Shown here piece by piece: positions 34,801-46,760 of a stretch of DNA of 64,000 nt; the stretch's first letter is position 1; every line of letters starts with the position of its first letter. The translations under genes and the position numbers were made by a program. The notes below the pieces were generated by a model, which had not been told where the DNA came from, searched no databases, and saw only the letters and a list, made by a program, of their open reading frames with translations. Source of the stretch: Saccopteryx bilineata (Eukaryota; Chordata; Mammalia; Chiroptera; Emballonuridae); the NCBI RefSeq assembly GCF_036850765.1, contig NC_089495.1, positions 197,478,847-197,542,846 of the forward strand, read 5' to 3'.

Positions 34801-35522
34801 GTTTCCATAGTGGCCGCACCAGTTTACATCCCCACCAACAGTGCACAAAGCTTCCCTTCCCTTCACATCCTCGCCAACACTTGTTATCCTGTCTTTTCGA
34901 TAACAGACATTCCAACAGATGTGAGATGCTATCTCGCTGTGGTTTTGATTTGCATTTCCCTGATGATTAATGATGTTGAACATCCTTTCACATACTTACT
35001 GGCCAGTTCTCTGACTTCTTTAGAAAAATGTCTTTTGTAGGTCCTTTGCCCATAATTGGGTTATTCGGTTTTCTGCTATTGAGTTATGAGTTGTTTATAT
35101 TTTGGGGATATGAACGCCTTATCGAGTTTATGGCTGAAAATTTTTCTCCCGTCCCCTAGGCTGCCTTTTCGTGTTGCTGACGGTTTCCTCTGCTGCAGAA
35201 GCTTGTTTGTTTAATGTGGTCCCACTCGCTTAGTTCTGCTTTTGTTACTTTTGCTTTTGGTGTCAGATCTAAAAGCTCATTGCCACGACCAACGTCAAGG
35301 AGCTTTTCCTCTGTGTTTTCTTTGGAAGTTTTACAGTCTTCGGTCTGTGTTTTAAGTCTTTCGTTCATTTTGGGTTGATTTCGTTTAACGGTATAAGACA
35401 GGGTTCGATGTCACTCCTTTGCATATGGATATCTAGGTTTCCCCAGCCCCATTTACTGAAGAAACTGTCCTTTCTCCATTGTGTATTCTTGGCGCCTTTA
35501 TCAAAAATTGTATAATGGGTCT
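34800..35522 (-). mobile_element. Old L1 ORF2 fragment, antisense
   Basis: Antisense L1 landmarks in order: CCATAGTGGCCGCACCAGTT, GTGGTTTTGATTTGCATTTC, GGGATATGAACGCCTTATC, CTTTATCAAAAATTGTATAA. About 720 bp, all frames broken. Confidence 0.9.
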
Positions 35523-35897
35523 ACTGTTCTGTTTTTTAGTGCCAAAATCATACGGCAGAACCCAAGACTTGAAAAAATGTGGGCTTTTCAACTCTCAGAT
35601 AAAGAGGAAGGCCACAGAGAAGCCACAGGCCTGTGTCTGACCTACTCAGACGTCCTGAAGGTGGTGGCAGGTGGCAACCCAAGATGGAGGGTGTGCTGAG
35701 GAGGGGCACCGGGTCAGGCACTGCAAAAGTGTGTGGTCCTCTTCTCACCAGGGCTGGGGCTGAACCACCCCAGGGACCTGCCAAGAAGCCCATACAGATG
35801 ACAGTTTCCACAATGTGGATGCCAGAACTGGACCCAAAATAACAGTGAACGCTGGGAGCCGAGGGGCAGACCACGCCCATAACACAGGTAAGCCAAG
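35523..35897. other. Single-copy sequence, no gene seen
   Basis: Lies between an antisense L1 and a hAT element. Nothing recognised. Confidence 0.4.
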
Positions 35898-35905
35898 GTC
35901 TAGAC

Positions 35906-36238
35906 CAGGGGTCCCCAAACTTTTTACACAGGGGGCCAGTTCACTGTCCCTCAGACTGTTGGAGGGCCGGACTATAAAAAAAACTATGGACAAATCCCTA
36001 TGCACACTGCACATATCTTATTTTAAAGTAAAAAAACAAAAAACGAGAACAAATACAATATTTAAAATAAAGAACAAGTAAATTTAAATCAACAAACTGA
36101 CCAGTATTTCCATGGGAACTATGCTCCTCTCACTGACCACCAATGAAAGAGGTGCCCCTTCCAGAAGTGCGGCGGGGGCCGGATAAATGGCCTCAGGGGG
36201 CCGCATGTGGCCCGTGGGCCGTAGTTTGGGGACCCCTG
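35906..36238. mobile_element. Non-autonomous hAT (Charlie-like) element
   Basis: 333 bp with inverted ends CAGGGGTCCCCAAACT and AGTTTGGGGACCCCTG, and a perfect 8-bp target-site duplication GTCTAGAC (35898-35905 and 36239-36246), which fits the nTCTAGAn preference of hAT elements. Subterminal GGGGGCC blocks near both ends surround an AT-rich core. No transposase. Perfect ends and duplication suggest a fairly recent insertion. Confidence 0.95.
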
Positions 36239-36246
36239 GTCTAGAC

Positions 36247-37079
36247 CAAGCGACACATATACAAAGCCCAGGGTCAGGGCCAAAGGCAGGTCCCAGGTCC
36301 TTGTCCCAGAGAAACACCAGAGCCCAAGCAGTCCTGCAACAAATAAAGCTAGGGAAGCTGGAGTGGACAGAAACGGTGCTCGTTTTTCCGGACCAGCAAG
36401 GCTATGGGCTGGAGAATGGCAGACTGGCTTTAAGGATTAGGGAGGAGTAGACAGAAAGCACCCGTGTAAAGTAGAGGCATATCGCAGTTTTTAGAGTGGT
36501 CACTCATTCATTCAACAAACATTACCTGAACTCCTATTGCATGCCAGGACTGATGATACAATGGCAAGAGACGGGTTATCATCTAGAAACAAATTCCGTT
36601 ATGGAATTTACCAATTTGTTACACTTAAACACTGAGAGGAAAGCTATAAAAGAAGAGTTTAAACCTGCCAAGTGGCCTCTCTGGCAAGAGTTAATTTCTG
36701 AGCCAGAAGCCCTCCAACTGTAATGCTTAGCGGCACCACACACACACTCCCCAATTTCCCTTTCAGACTCATGCGTTTCCTTGCCAAGCGTGCCAATCTT
36801 GTTCCTAATTTAGCCTGTAGAATAAGCCAGGTTGTCAGCTTGCTACTCCCTAATCCCATCTCACCGCAGCAATTGAAACTGATGATTGCAATACTGCTGA
36901 GCTCCTTGTTCCACGTTCTACTGTGCTCAGAGTGTGGGTGATCCCTGCCACAGACGGCTTGGGACAGCTCACAGAGCCAGTGCCGAAGGAACAACGACCC
37001 CCTGTCCCTGCTCCGGTCTAGTCCATTTCAACAGCACCTCTGGAGTCCTTAGAATAGAATAGAACCAGCCCCTGTCCCC
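36247..37079. other. Mostly single-copy sequence, no gene seen
   Basis: A short L2/MIR-type fragment at about 36498-36570 (CATTCAACAAACATTACCTG). Nothing else recognised. Confidence 0.4.
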
Positions 37080-37600
37080 CGCCCCCAGGGACTCACAGTC
37101 CAGTGGGAAGGGCAGACCTGATAGGTTACTAAACTGGTACCGAGGGAGGCCACCTACAGTGGGTGGGGCACAGGGGGGCAAGCCCGGGCATCTTCCTGGA
37201 GGAGGGGCAGCTGGAACTGAATCCCGAAAAGAGCAGGAGGAAGTGAGCGCTTGAAGATGGGGGAGGAGGAAGCTTAAGTGGGGGGGGGGGGCAATGGCGA
37301 GGGACAGCGGGAGGCAGCAACAGCCCCAGCAAGCAGAGCCGGGAGCCTGCACACAGATAGGAGCTGCTGGAGTCCAGGCTGAGCGTGGCAGGAGATGAGG
37401 CTGGAGGGGACCCTGGGGTCAGCCCCTGGAGGACCTTGTCAGCCAAGCTAAAGAGCCTGCGCTGATTCAGGAGCTGATGGGAAGTCACTGAGGGGTGTGT
37501 TGTTATGGAGAAAGAGGTCGGTGACACGGCTGCTACTGTCCTTCTGAGGGAAGGGATGAGTGAACCAGGTCACCCAGATGCGATCGCTGGGCTCCCCCTG
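37080..37600 (-). mobile_element. Diverged old LINE-like sequence (L2 style), antisense
   Basis: GCAGGAGATGAGGCTGGAGG and AGGACCTTGTCAGCCAAGCT parallel antisense L2 text. A G-run lies at 37279-37291. Assignment tentative. Confidence 0.4.
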
Positions 37601-37878
37601 GGACACGCCACATCCGGATGTCTGACGGCACGCCCCACAAACTCCCTTTAGTTATGAGCTGCCCCTGCTCTTACGGTTTAAGACCCAGTGGACAGGATTA
37701 AACACCCCTTTAAAGATGCCGGCCAATGTACCACTTGGCTTATATAATACAGGGCTTTATCCGTGTCCGTATCCAACTTAAGAAAATCCTTAAAAGAGAA
37801 GCATCCAAGATTGAAATCTCTGGCAGCACGGCCAAGGACCTACCTTTATAGCAAAGCCTGTTTCCGGCGAAGGCCCAT

Positions 37879-38112
37879 CACGGCCCCTTCCCTTCCCTCC
37901 CCTCCCCTTCCCTCCCCTCCCCTTCCCTCCCCCCTTCCCCTTCTGGAGCCGATTGGTTGGAGCACATCAACCCCAGGCGCTGAAGATGGCACCATGGGAC
38001 CTGTGCCTCAGGTGCTAAATAGCTTGGTTGCCAGCATGGCCCCAGATGGGCAGAGCATCAGCCCCAGAGCTGATTGCACCCTGAATCCCAGTGGGGGCGC
38101 GGGTGGGAGCAC
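37879..38112 (+). mobile_element. CT-rich tract and body of an older bat SINE
   Basis: A (CCCTT/CCCCT)n tract (37879-37940) replaces the normal CT-rich middle. SINE body follows: GGAGCCGATTGGTTGGAGCA, AGATGGGCAGAGCATCAGCC. The tRNA-like head is missing or unrecognisable. Same older sublineage as 20961-21287. Confidence 0.7.
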
Positions 38113-40555
38113 TGCGGCTCCTTGACCTGCAAGCCCCTCACGTGTACGCATTCTATCAGCCCGACGGTGGTGTGAGCAGAAAGGGGAGAGGAAAGCGCAG
38201 GAGTCCCAGGGTAACTGACCCACGTTCCCATCTGACCCTGCCATGACCAGCTGTGGAGGTTTGAGAAAGTTGCTCAACCTTCCTGGACTTGTGTTTGGGG
38301 TGGCAGCTCATCCCGGTCTGTCCGGAACTTTCCAGGGGTCAGAAAAGTCCTGTGCCCAAGGAAACCCCTTATCGTGGGCAAACCCACTGGCCGATCATCT
38401 ACCTCCTTTCCTCGTTTGGAAAGTAAGAGTATCCGTGCCTGCCTGCCCGGATGCCGTGAGGAGCTGATGAAGTTCTGTAGAGGCTCCTGCAGAAACAGAA
38501 ACTGAGTGAGGGGTCCAAAAAAATGCCAGTGCCCTTGTCTTGCTTTTCTTCTGTCACTGGGGTTTCCTTCCCCAGGTTGCAAATCAAAGCATCCCCGTCC
38601 CCTCGGGCAGGAGGAAGCAGTTCAGCTCACCAAGCACTTCCACAGGTGTGATCTCCTGTGGTTCTCAACAATCCTACGTGGAAAGCTGGGTAGAAACTGT
38701 GTGCCCACTCAGTGGAAGGGGAAATGGAAAGTCAGACAGGTCACCCGGCTCAGTGGGAAACACCCTTTGCCAGCACCCTTCGCATTCTGCACAGGCCCTG
38801 AGGAAGGAAATGGCTTCCTATACTTCCAGCTTCCTCAGGAGGGAGCACTGGCTAAGGGGACCGATGGGGGGGGGGGGGCGACTCCGGCTGGGCCACGTCT
38901 GACAGGTGATGTGCCGTGCACCCTCCCTTCTGCCAAGTTGTTCGTTCTCTCTGTAGAAGTATAGGTTCGCTTGGCGGAAACAAACTCAGGGTTAAGCAAA
39001 AGTGACAAGGAAACCCAGTGAAGCCTACTGGCTGGAGCAACCTGCTCCAACGGCATCTCTTTCTCCCAGAGGGCTTTCAAATTGAAATTCTAGGCACTTG
39101 CTCAATCTTCTTTAAAGCTGGGAGTCTGTTTCTCATCTAGCGACTGATCCTTTGCCAGAGGACCCAGTAGCGGGGGAAGAGGGACGAGTGGTGTCATATA
39201 GGCATAACCACTAGACACTCCCCCATCTACCCGCCCCCCAGCCACTAACAACAGACTGGATGACTCAGTCCCCAAGCAGGACCTGAACCTGTAGCAACTG
39301 ATTCTCCCTGCACCGTGTGGTACACTCGGAAACCACACCCGGGGGGAATCCAATCAGTCCTTGTTAACGCTTCCACCCCAGACAAAGCCGCTTTAGGGAA
39401 AAAGAAAGAAAAAAAAAGCTGTTTTGGGCAACATGATCAGCCTTTTGCTGTTGTTCATTAAGAGTTTAGCAGCTCAGTATTGATTTCCGTGCAGCTGCCT
39501 CTGAACTTTAATTCCTGCAGCAGAAAAACAAGGCTTTGTCTGAGACACTTCCTGTCCAAGTGGCGGGTAACAACCATTCCTCGGTTGCTGATCTCCCCAG
39601 CCGTGCTGGGAACCGCAGGGTGTTCACAACATGTCCTTCCTCTATTCCAAAGACTGATTTCTATAGCTGCAGCCTCAGCCTCGGGAAATCCAATGACCAC
39701 CCCCTTTTCTTCACACTGGCCTGCTGCCACAGGCTTTAAGAAGGTGCTATCTTATATTTATGTTTGTTGCATCTGGATTTCTCTCAAATGTTAATTCCTA
39801 AGCGATCATCAGAAAGGACCTTAACCTTCTCTTGCAAACACCTCTCCGATATTTGTATCCCCTCTACAACATCCCCACCAAGTGGCCATTCTGGCTTTGC
39901 TTGAACACCTCTGAGGATAGGAAACTCACCCCCCTCTATGGGAAAGCCACCGCCTCTCAGGAAAGCTCTGAGAGGGACCAAACTCTATCCTGTGAAATCA
40001 AAACCTGCCTTCCCAAAACTTCTGTCTATTGACTAGACTCTCGGCATCAAGACTATCCCAGCACCTAGAAAGGACAGGGGGCTCTTTCCCCACCACTGAA
40101 CATCACCACATTATGTAGCACATAGTAGGTGCTCAATTAGTTGACAAATTAAGTCAAGAGTTATCGAGTATCTTGCCGGGGCTATGCACTATGCTGGAAT
40201 AATGCAGCATTCTCAGATAAGAACAAAGCCTATTGATATAGAATCTGGCAAGACAATAGCCTGCCTGGGTGGGCTCCCTCTAAGTGCAGACTCTTAACTC
40301 TGTATAACAAATGGCTCACCTTGTCCAGGACGGCCTGGAGGGGCTGTTTGATGCTAGAAAGACAGCAGAGGGATTTGTTGAGTATCCAAACCCAAAATGA
40401 GATTAAGAGCTGACCAGAGGTCACCTTGTTGAGAGGTACTGGTGTAAAGGTTAACGCCACTTAATAGCTGAGCAGCAGTAAGTTCCAACAGCTTGTAGGT
40501 CACATTGGGACACAATGTTGCAAGCCGCTTCTTAAAGAGGCTCGCAATGATCCTA
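38113..40555. other. Single-copy sequence, no gene seen; MIR scraps
   Basis: MIR-like text at about 38640-38740 and an L2-type end at about 40110-40140 (CATAGTAGGTGCTCAATTAG). A G-run at 38867-38878. Open frames of 90-150 codons on both strands show no recognisable domain. Confidence 0.4.
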
Positions 40556-41048
40556 GCAGCCTGGTGTTCATGCATTTGGTATTCATGCAATGGCAGCACC
40601 TGAATGTGGGCTGGATCTAGTGATTCATTTCTAACAAATAAAATACAGCAAAAATTATGGGCTGTAATGTCAAGATTAGGGTATAAAGACCCCGCCTCTT
40701 CTATTTTCCTTGCCTTCTCTTTCTTCTTCACTTACTCTGAAGGAAGGTAGAATACTAGCTCCCCTAATAGGCCCACGCGGCAAAGAACTGAGAGACATAT
40801 CAGGTTGGTGCCCAGCGAGGACCAGCATCCTAGCAAAAACCATGCGAGTGAACTTGGAAGTGGATTTCCCTCCAGATGAGTCTAGAAATTGCAGCCGCAG
40901 CTGACACTGAGGTACTGATAAGAGACACTGAGCCAGAGGACCCAGCTAAGCTGTCCTGGGTCCTTCTCCCAAAAGAACTGAGCAAATGATTGTTTGTTGC
41001 TTTAAGCTGCTAAATTTTGTTGTGCAGCCATAGATAACCAATACAGAG
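40556..41048 (+). mobile_element. Old LTR-like repeat, not named
   Basis: GGCCCACGCGGCAAAGAACT, TTGTTGCTTTAAGCTGCTAA and the end CATAGATAACCAATACAG match the 3' style of a common ancient mammalian repeat. Confidence 0.45.
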
Positions 41049-41198
41049 AAATAAACAAGGTATAGTTTTCCAATACACTGAGAGGTCAGAGTGACCAAGT
41101 AGAGATCCCTGGTGAAGGAGAGAGTCGTCCATGATAGTGCTGTGTTCTTATCATGACATGCCACTTACTGAGTCTGGGAACCCAAATGGGAGAACAAG

Positions 41199-41354
41199 CA
41201 TTTAAAAAGGAAGGCAGAGGAGGGAGGGGAGGGAGGGAGGGTAGGAGGGAGGGAAGGGAGGGAGGGGAGGGAGGGGAGGAGGGGAGGGAGGGAGGGAAAA
41301 GGGAAGGAAGGAGAAAGGGAAGGAAGGGGAAAGGGAAGGAAGGGGAAGGAAGAA
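41199..41354 (+). repeat. Pure purine tract (GGGA / AAGG repeats)
   Basis: About 155 bp of almost only A and G, with many GGG runs in the first 100 bp and AAGGGAAGGAAGG units after. It could form G-quadruplex or triplex DNA. Confidence 0.95.
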
Positions 41355-41759
41355 ACCAAAATGAGCTTTGGCCATGCTAAGTATGAAATGCCTTTGAGAC
41401 AGACAAATGGTCGAGTCCAGAAGGTCATTAGATTTATGATACTGGAGCTCAGAAGAAAAATTTTGGCAGGAGATCGCCATTTAAGAGTCATCCAGCTCCT
41501 CCCTGTGGAGCCGTTTGGAATCAGCTCATTTCCTCACTCACATGACAGCTTCTGAAGTATTGTAAAAGACTTCTCATGTCTCCTGTGAGCCTGGCATGTC
41601 CACTTTCCTGCACTTTTTCTCAGATGAGCCGGTGCCACACGCCCAGCCGGCTCTGAACATCTCGGATAGGAATTTCATTTCACCGGCTCTACCTATAACT
41701 GAATGAATGACTGTGGGCAAGTGACTTAATGTTGGGTCCCCCGTCAATGTGTTTTCGGC

Positions 41760-43027
41760 AGGAAGCAGCCCGTGGGGAGCGCAGCCTTAGCACACACAGT
41801 AGTGGACACAGGACAGCCCGTGGGGAGCACAGCCTTAGCACACACAGTAGTGGACAGCCTGTGGGGAGCGCAGCCTTAGCACACACAGTAGTGGACACAG
41901 GACAGCCCGTGGGGAGCACAGCCTTAGCACACACAGTAGTGGACACAGGACAGCACGTGGGGAGCACAGCCTTAGCACACACAGTAGTGGACACAGGACA
42001 GCCCGTGGGGAGCACAGCCTTAGCACACACAGTAGTGGACAGCCTGTGGGGAGCGCAGCCTTAGCACACACAGTAGTGGACACAGGACAGCCCGTGGGGA
42101 ACACAGCCTTAGCACACACAGTAGTGGACAGCCTGTGGGGAGCACAGCCTTAGCACACACAGTAGTGGACAGCCTGTGGGGAGCGCAGCCTTAGCACACA
42201 CAGTAGTGGACACAGGACAGCCCGTGGGGAACACAGCCTTAGCACACACAGTAGTGGACACAGGACAGCACGTGGGGAGCACAGCCTTAGCACACACAGC
42301 AGTGGACACAGGACAGCCCGTGGGGAGCACAGCCTTAGCACACACAGTAGTGGACACAGGACAGCCCGTGGGGAGCACAGCCTTAGCACACACAGTAGTG
42401 GACACAGGACAGCCCGTGGGGAACACAGCCTTAGCACACACAGCAGTGGACACAGGACAGCCCGTGGGGAGCACAGCCTTAGCACACACAACAGTGGACA
42501 CAGGACAGCCCGTGGGGAGCACAGCCTTAGCACACACAGTAGTGGACAGCCCGTGGGGAGCACAGCCTTAGCACACACAGTAGTGGACAGCCCGTGGGGA
42601 GCACAGCCTTAGCACACACAGTAGTGGACAGCCCGTGGGGAGCACAGCCTTGGCACACACAGTAGTGGACAGCCCATGGGGAGGACAGCCTTAGCACACA
42701 CAGTAGTGGACACAGGACAGCCCGTGGGGAGCACAGCCTTGGCACACACAGTAGTGGACACAGGACAGCCCATGGGGAGGACAGCCTTAGCACACACAGT
42801 AGTGGACAGCCCGTGGGGAGCACAGCCTTAGCACACACAGTAGTGGACAGCCCATGGGGAGCACAGCCTTAGCACACACAGTAGTGGACAGCCCGTGGGG
42901 AGCACAGCCTTAGCACACACAGTAGTGGACACAGGACAGCCCGTGGGGAGCACAGCCTTAGCACACACAGTAGTGGACAGCCCGTGGGAAGCACAGCCTT
43001 AGCACACACAGTAGTGGACACAGGATG
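41760..43027 (+). repeat. 28-unit minisatellite, 41/48-bp units
   Basis: 28 head-to-tail units centred on CAGCCCGTGGGGAGCACAGC followed by CTTAGCACACACAGTAGTGG. Two length classes, 41 and 48 bp, differ by a 7-bp ACACAGG insert. Scored by whether a unit is preceded by the long spacer, the order from unit 2 is L S L L L S L S S L L L L L L L S S S S L L S S S L S. Point variants (CCTGTG, CCCATG, GCACGTG, GAACAC, GCGCAG) recur. The 48-bp form is a multiple of 3, which explains long open frames on both strands. Confidence 0.97.
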
Positions 43028-43576
43028 GAGCGGCGGGAGCCTTCAATCAGCCGCTCCCCCTGAAACAGATTGGAAAGCCCTGTTTTTATTTTTAATTTAA
43101 CAAAAAATAATAACAACCCCTTCCTTTCATAGCTCCTTCAGAAAGCTACAGAAATTTCAAAGGAAATTCTTCCAAAGCTGGTAGAAGTAAGTAAGAAAAT
43201 CCCATTAAATCTGACAGACAGAGGAGCCCTGGGAACCCGGCCTGACTTAGAAACGGCTATGACGCCTTACTAAACCTGAGTAGCTGTTACCGGTAACCTT
43301 AATACAGGTAATTGAAGGTAATAACCTCCCTCCATAAAGAAAGAATACAGGAATCAAGAGATTTCAGAGATCCATAAAGGACACTTGGACAGCTGGCACT
43401 GTCCCTCGGTCACACTTTGCCGGTGATGTTGGACATCACGCTGGCGAGGACGCCAGCCAGAGGCAGGTGGGGGGCACTGTGTGTTCCCCTCGCCATGTTC
43501 TTACTGACCATGCTTTAGTGGTTTGCTGGCAAGGGAGGACCAGCTGCCCATTGTTTCCTGGATGTCAGCTCTTAAT

Positions 43577-43734
43577 GCCCCCAAGAGCTAAAGTGGGAGT
43601 CAGAGAGACCGGGCACCTGCCAGGGCCCCCAGGTGCCGTGGAAGGACAAGGGTCTGCCCCCAAGAGCTAAAGTGGGAGTCAGAGAGACCGGGCACCTGCC
43701 AGGGCCCCCTGGTGCCGCGGAAGGACAAGGGTCT
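43577..43734 (+). repeat. 79-bp tandem duplication
   Basis: 43577-43655 is repeated at 43656-43734, starting GCCCCCAAGAGCTAAAGTGG. I count two differences (CCCCAGGTGCCG versus CCCCTGGTGCCG, and CCGTGG versus CCGCGG), so the event is recent. Confidence 0.95.
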
Positions 43735-43754
43735 GCAGTCACAGTCCTGAGTCG

Positions 43755-43925
43755 GGATCTCCACTCCGGTTCTAGCTCGCCGTGTGGTCTTTCAGCAACG
43801 CACTCTACCTCTCTGCGAGATGGAGCAGTCATCTTCACCTCCCACGGGGGTTGTCGCGAGGGTTAAACGTACCTGTGAGAGCAGCTAGCACAGCGCCCGA
43901 CACATTGTGGGTACCTAGATGTCTG
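43755..43925 (-). mobile_element. MIR SINE, antisense
   Basis: TCTAGCTCGCCGTGTGGTCT, then GCACTCTACCTCTCTGCGAG and GTCGCGAGGGTTAAACGTAC: the antisense MIR core in order. Confidence 0.75.
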
Positions 43926-45410
43926 ATCATCTCAGAAAGCAGTTAGAAAGCAAGACAGAATGTGACTAAGGAGTAAGAGGCGACAGCGAGACAAAGAAGA
44001 CACAACCGTGGTCCCACAGTGCACTCTGGTGGAAGCCAGCCTCGAAGGCCCCCCCTGCCTCCGGTGCATTAATCCCCACCCTCCCACGCTTACCAGGCTT
44101 GGGCTGTGTGACCAACAGAACAGCAGGAATGAAGGTCTGTGACTTCTGAGACTGGGTTCTAAAAAGATGTGTCTTGGGCTTCAGGCTCTCTCTCCCTCCC
44201 TCCCTTGGAACACTTGCTCTGGGGGAAGCCAGTTGCCACGTATGAAGGCACCCAGGTAGCCTACGGACAGGTCGGCAAGGTGAAGTACTCAAGCCCCTGC
44301 CAAGAACCCCTAAGTGGGTTTGGAAGATGGTTCTCCAGCCCTAGTCCAGCCTCAAGATGGTTGCAGACTCTGGAGACACTGTGAGCCAGAGCCACCCAGC
44401 TTAGCCACTCCTAGATTCCCGACCCACAGAACTATGAATGGGGCAATGGCCCATTCAGGAAGAGAGGGGACCAAATGAGAGGTAGCAAAATATAGTATAC
44501 TCTGAGCACTCATCTTGATTCTCACATTTACCAGCCAAGTGACCTGAAGGATCAGAGTTACCCTCTGCAAAATGATAAGCAATCTATCTGGCATATGTAA
44601 TAAGAACCATGAAAATGTTTTTACTCAAAATGACTGATTCTGGGATTCCAAGATAAGAAAATCAACTGACATATGTGGAAACCCTTATACACAAAGATGT
44701 TCATCATATCATTGTCTATCGGTTTAAAAATGAAATACCCTGATTGTCCCACAAGAGAGAAACAGTTAATAGCATCTTCAATTGCAGAAATATTACACAC
44801 TCTATTTTTATTTAATTGTAGTAATAGCCACTGTATCCCCATAGTAGAGATGAGGAATTTGGAGTAAGAGAAGTCATTTTCCCTAGACTGCATAATTCTT
44901 GACAGTGAATCAAATTATAAATATTATTATTATTATTATTATTATTAGGCATCACACTTACACAGTATGTGCTAGACACTCTTCTAAGGGCTTTGCATAT
45001 AATGTCATTTAGTTCCTGACTTGTCTGACTCCATGGTGCTCAAAATTGCAATAAAAACAAGTCTGTGGGTCAAGTATTATGAATATGGACTTTAGCTGCA
45101 ATATCTTATTTATTTCTAACAATCCTACAAGATGTGTACTGTTATCAGGTCAAGGTTATGGATGAGGAAACTCAGGTTCAGAGTAAGTTGGACATTATTT
45201 TACTTCATTGGAGAAAAGATCTGAGCAGAATATACTCCTATGTCACAGGAGGAGCAGAGCATAAGAAAGAGATGGCATACAGGAAAAATACATACTTACT
45301 GAGCATGAACAAATGTGCTAGATACCACTCTATCAATCGCTGTGGGCACAGAGACAAAGTCTCTTGATCTCATGACATAAGATGCAGAGTCTAGCAAGAG
45401 GTGAGTAATA
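43926..45410. other. Mostly single-copy sequence, no gene seen
   Basis: Contains an (ATT)n run (44917-44946), a MIR-like piece (about 45095-45195, GATGAGGAAACTCAGGTTCA) and old-repeat scraps near 44950-45010. 43028-43576 is also unremarkable single-copy sequence. Confidence 0.4.
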
Positions 45411-45414
45411 AACA

Positions 45415-45486
45415 TATATATACATTATACATATGTATCTGTGTATGTGTGTGGCTATATATATCCGTATATATATATAGATAGAT

Positions 45487-45534
<48 letters not shown>
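45415..45534 (+). repeat. TA-rich region and (GATA)n microsatellite
   Basis: TATATA/TGTG-rich text leads into about 14 GATA units (45478-45533). Confidence 0.95.
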
Positions 45535-45535
<1 letters not shown>

Positions 45536-45599
45536 GTCAGCAGGTGATTATTGCAATAACAGACAGACAGAAGGGGAAGAAACTGCTAGACAGGGGACA

Positions 45600-46760
45600 G
45601 AGTTGCTACAGTTAGTACACTGGGCAGTCAGAGATGGCTTCTTTGATCGGCGGACATTTGAGCCGAGATCCGAAGGAAGGGAAGGAATGCGACTTGCAAG
45701 CTGGAAGAGAGAATTCCAGGCACAGGGACAGAGCAAATGCCGAGGCCCTGAGCCGGGAGTATGCAAGTATATTTGAGGAACATCAAGAATGCTCGCAGCC
45801 CTAAAGTAAGTGACCTAAGAGGAGAGGAATAGGAGGTGAGCTCAGCGGCACGAACTGCCTGGGCTCTTTTAGGCCACAGCAAGGTTTTGGCTTTTACAGT
45901 GAATGATACGAGAGCCAACGGAAGGTCTGAGGCAGAGCAATGACACGACTGTGTCTTGGCTTGTTAAAATAAAAATAAAAATAAATCACTCTGGCTGCCA
46001 TGTTGAGACTAGACGGCAGGGGGACAAGGGCTGATGCAGGAGACCAGTGAAGAGACTGTTTCAGATGCTAGAGGCTTAGGCTGGGATAACAGCAGTAGAA
46101 GTAGTGCGAAGTGGTGGAACGCAGGGTAGACTGTGAAAGACAGACAACAGGACTGGCTGCAGAATATAGGAGAAGGACAGTCAAGACAGCTCCAAGGATT
46201 TTAGCCAAAGCAACTGGAAGAATAGACATGTCACTTACTAAAACAGAGAGAACTATGGGAGGAGCAGATTGGGGGAGGAAGAAACCATGAGCTGGGTTTC
46301 GGTCAAGTAATGTTCGAGATGTCTATTAGACATCGGTGTGGAAATGCTGTACAGTCAGTCTGGAGCTCGAGAAGGGATCCAAGCTGGACTGATCAACTGT
46401 GACGCCATCCACCTATATTTAAAGCCGCAAGACTGGGCAAGGTCACCTAAGTCGTGAGTGTAGGTAAGTACCCCTCCGGGCAGTCCAGTCTTCAGAAGTC
46501 AAGGAGGTTGAGAGAGAAAGAGCAGAGGGGACTGAGAAGAAGCGACCAGGAATGTGGTGTCCTGGAGGGGAACTGAAGAGAGCGCGCTGAGGAGGAAAAG
46601 GTGGTCAACACAGTCGAACGTCGCTGATAAGTAGGTTGATGGTCAAGCACTGGCCTCTGGACCCGGAAACATGGCGGTCGCCGGGGACGTTGACGAGAAC
46701 GGTGTTGGTGGAGTGAAGGAAATGAAAGCCTGTTAGAGTCAGCTGACAGAGCTCAGGATG
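45600..46760 (-). mobile_element. L2 (CR1-clade) LINE reverse transcriptase remnant
   Basis: The antisense translation keeps L2 landmarks with frame breaks. Near the 46.6 kb end a segment resembles the FDxVDHxLLL block and the following LSS...QDT block. Further along come an alternating LTR/SLSL region and, near 45.7 kb, the C-terminal RAFA...W block. DNA landmarks of the same copy: AATCACTCTGGCTGCCATGT, ATGTCTATTAGACATCGGTG. In a live element this enzyme performs target-primed reverse transcription; here it is a fossil of about 1.16 kb. Confidence 0.8.

Noticed and set aside
38506..38964. A 152-codon open frame
   Set aside because: GC-rich region with frames open on both strands, no recognisable domain, no splice-site support, MIR-like text within it.
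41729..42838. Long open frames of 94-142 codons with 16-residue repeats on both strands
   Set aside because: They follow from the 48-bp (3 x 16) minisatellite unit; no start context, splice sites or domain, and the 41-bp units shift the frame.
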